Shown here piece after piece: positions 61,465 through 64,000 of a stretch of 64,000 bases of DNA. Made by a program: the position numbers and the translations under genes. Below the pieces are notes generated by a model. It had not been told where the DNA came from, made no database searches, and saw only the letters and a list, made by a program, of their open reading frames with translations. The stretch is from Tyto alba (Eukaryota > Chordata > Aves > Strigiformes > Tytonidae), in NCBI RefSeq assembly GCF_018691265.1, contig NW_024881321.1:26261698-26325697 (forward strand). The letters are read 5' to 3'. How positions within the stretch are numbered: the first letter of the stretch is position 1; every line of letters begins with the position of its first letter.

Positions 61465-62009
61465 TGAAGCGCGGAAAAAAAGTTTACAACTCACAAAGAG
61501 TTATAAAGCAGGTATGTTTATTGCAGCCCTGGGTGCAAGTGGGATCACTCCTCCTAGCTTGCACACCAACAGCACTTTTTGACAAAAATTTATGCAGTGC
61601 AGGTATACATATTCATGGCATTACGCAGCACAAACATGCATATGCATAAGCGAGGCAAGGTTAGTTTGCCCAGACTCAAACCTGTCTCTGGAGGTCGTTT
61701 ACTTCTTCAGGGGTCTTATCTTCCTCTTCCTCTTTTGTCCTTTATATGAACTTTAGTCATTCACGCATGCTCTCTTCGTACTTGGTGATCTCAGCAGCTT
61801 CTTGACCAGTTTTATGGTCAGACTGACGCCATTATTCTTGTTATCTCCCCCTGTGTCTGACACACAGTCCTTGACAAATACCAGTCCCTGATAAGCTTAG
61901 GCACCAGTCTCTAATAAACAAGTTTCAAAAGAACATTCAAGGCTTCAAAATAACATTAAAAGTAAACAGGATTGTTAAATAACTGCAAAGCAGTTAGTTC
62001 CCTATATCA
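61465..62009 (-). mobile_element. probable solo ERV LTR of a different class, 545 bp
   Basis: Read on the minus strand this segment starts TGATATAGGGAACTAACTGC and ends CCGCGCTTCA, giving TG...CA ends flanked by CTAT on both sides. In element orientation an ATATAAA box (61741-61747) is followed about 220 bp later by AATAAA (61517-61522). About 50 bp of U5 remain, ending near a CpG-containing terminus, which is a standard U3-R-U5 order. It does not resemble the ERVL-like LTRs elsewhere in the window. A 4-bp duplication would suit an ERV1-type (gammaretrovirus-like) element, and a longer one would suit ERVK. The plus frame 61464-61649 is antisense to the LTR and is not a gene. The family name is not known to me. 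Confidence 0.72.
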
Positions 62010-62495
62010 CTATCTGCAGAGTGGATCAGACCATATGGTATGAAAATTTAACTTTCATTAATGTTATGAATGTTGTCCCTCTTTACATTGGCATGTAGTC
62101 TAGCTTCTAGATGGATGCCACACTACATAAGCTTCAAATGAATATTTTTGCCTAGCTGTGTTTCTCTTGGACACAGTGGTTCTCTGTAGCCCACACACAA
62201 ATATTGATTTCATATTCTTTCAACTTGTCTAGATATTTTTTTAAGCATTTAATCTAACTATTTACTCTCGATGTTTTGTTCACTGCCTGGAATTATAAAT
62301 AGATAGTAAATCTTTCATTAACTAGAATAATTTTCCATGAATAAAGAACCCTGATTATATAAAAATATATAAATCTGAGATTTCCTTTTGCATTACACTC
62401 AGCTGAGCATTTGAAGAAATTAGATTAGCTAATTTGAATTTAAAAAGGAATCAGTCTCAGTTATGTTAACTTACTGGGAAGATGGTTATTAAGGT

Positions 62496-62584
62496 TTTTG
62501 TTTTGTTTTGTTTTGTTTTGTTTTGTTTTGTTTTGTTTTGTTTTGTTTTGTTTTGTTTTGTTTTGTTTTGTTTTGTTTTGTTTT
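62496..62584. repeat. pure pentanucleotide microsatellite (TTTTG)17
   Basis: Seventeen uninterrupted TTTTG units followed by TTTT. The perfect purity suggests recent expansion and likely length variation between individuals. Confidence 0.97.
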
Positions 62585-62766
62585 AAACTGTGCCATGAAG
62601 GATCAAAAGAAAGTTATTTCAAATTTCTTAGAGACTGAGTGGTGATGGGAGGTGTTTTAATGACAGTTTTTGTCTTGAAAAATCTAGTACAGAAGATATT
62701 CACATGGACAACCTTTTAATATTCACATCCCAGTTCAAGATAATATGAAATGGGGACTTGAACACT

Positions 62767-62790
62767 ATGTGTGTATGTGTGTGTGTGTGT
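62767..62790. repeat. short TG microsatellite
   Basis: About 24 bp of TG dinucleotides with one TA interruption. Confidence 0.9.
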
Positions 62791-64000
62791 AAAATTAACT
62801 ACTTACTTAAATATGAGTCATATAATGAGAAGCCTTACATGCCTATGCCTAGATCTATACCTATAAATTTTTCACTGTTCTGTTTAAAAAATATAATAAA
62901 TTGGAACTGATTTAGTAGTCTTTAAGTAAATGAAAGGTAAAGATCAGTGTAGGTATTAATTGATGCAAATTCCTTAGAATACTGCATCACTGATACTGCT
63001 TACTCTTCCTTGGAGCCAAAGGTGAAAAGCACAGATTGTTACTGACTTGGGGAAGAAGAAAACTGATCCATGCCAAGAACATTTTACCATTGGTACTTGT
63101 TAGATGTCACCTGTGTGTTCTGGAAGATGAATTGAGTCCATACCAGTATGATTTAGCACACCCACATTTCAAAATTACTTGGAGACCATCATTGGTTTGA
63201 GGATTTTCACATCATGAACCGCCACCTCAGAAGTAAGCCACGGAAAATATTAGTGGCTTTGTCTACGAACCAAACCTGGATGGCTAGTTTAGAACAGATG
63301 ACTAAATTTGGACATAAATCCCATCTTGTGCTGCTCAGGTACTTCAGCATGTTCTTGCACTTGGATGTCAATGGATAGAATTCCTTTCACTGTGTGTTTA
63401 TTTCCTTTCACAGTCATACAGGCTTGCTCTGTAGTCACAGGGAAGAAATGGAGCCTTTCAGAGGATGATTTCTCCCAAATGTTTTAGATGTTTATCTTCA
63501 GATGGGATATTTTGTTGTTATATTGACTATATACTTATTATATTTAAAAGTGACATTTTGAAGAAAATTCAAGTTCACTAGCCCAGATAGTTTTGCCATT
63601 AATCACATTTGCTATAGATACACAACAGAGCTTTGTCACAAAACTAAGCTGTGAGATAGGTGGCAAGCTGGAATCACACTGACGCTTTCACCAGGAAATT
63701 AAGACATTTATAAATAAAGAATAAATAATTATTTAATTTAAAATAATTCTTTTAGGTTGCGAGAGTTCTTACCAAGGAAAGAAATGTGAAAGGGACACAG
63801 AAGGGACAGAAATATAAGCCACACTGTGAAAGCACTAATTGTGTGAGTTATATAGGTAGCTGTATACTACCGACAGACTAGATTTTACTGAGATCCTACT
63901 GAGTTAGGGATACTCTCCTTCAGCTGGAAACATCTACTTTTTGCACTGAATCTACAAGGAACCTAAGACAAATGCTTAAACAATTAGTTACATTTCACAC

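Larger units (their letters stand above)
62014..64000. other. unique DNA with microsatellites, no gene seen
   Basis: About 2 kb to the window end. It has the (TTTTG)17 tract at 62496-62584 and a short TG tract at 62767-62790. The stretch 63000-63480 is slightly richer in GC and complex, but no exon with splice signals was recognised. Confidence 0.6.

Noticed and set aside
1..64000. CRISPR arrays, operons, ribosome-binding sites, phage or plasmid modules
   Set aside because: There are no regularly spaced repeats and no gene clusters. CR1 and ERV LTRs show that this is bird nuclear DNA.

Overview
This window is vertebrate, almost certainly avian, nuclear DNA. It is AT-rich, has no dense coding, and carries three 5'-truncated CR1 LINE copies whose 3' ends show the typical bird tail (repeated attctat/agaatcat motifs). 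It also carries at least six, probably nine, endogenous-retrovirus long terminal repeats (LTRs) of bird-typical families. No bacterial, plasmid or phage organisation is present. Most open frames are short, many lack an ATG start, and those that are GC-rich lie inside LTRs or CR1.

Layout: 1-6402 is unique AT-rich DNA. 6403-8558 holds two complete solo LTRs of different subfamilies in divergent orientation. 8559-16136 is unique DNA with a small GC-richer island at its end. 16137-17214 is a 1.07 kb solo LTR (-). 17215-23378 is unique. 23379-23982 is a solo LTR (+) of the same subfamily as the one at 6408. 23983-29171 is unique with conserved-element-like stretches. 29172-29462 is CR1 (-). 29463-33159 is unique, again with a conserved-element candidate. 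33160-33583 is a partial LTR (-). 33584-43833 is unique, with a T36 tract and a perfect hairpin. 43834-43920 is a possible 5' exon. 44013-44306 is CR1 (+). 45659-46180 is a solo LTR (-). 47846-48567 is a probable older LTR (+). 51621-52701 is a second 1.07 kb LTR (-). 54932-56280 is a longer CR1 (-) with reverse-transcriptase remnants. 61461-62013 is a probable LTR (-) of a different ERV class. 62496-62584 is a pure (TTTTG)17 microsatellite.

Function: nothing here forms a pathway or operon. The best-supported biology is the history of mobile elements. Four LTRs have perfect 5-bp target-site duplications and one has a 4/5 match, which fits ERVL-type integration followed by LTR-LTR recombination down to solo LTRs. 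One LTR has a 4-bp duplication, which fits an ERV1-type element. The unique DNA looks intergenic or intronic and may contain regulatory conserved elements. One short exon-like segment (43834-43920) is the only plausible host-gene exon I found. I did not find a convincing new biological system.
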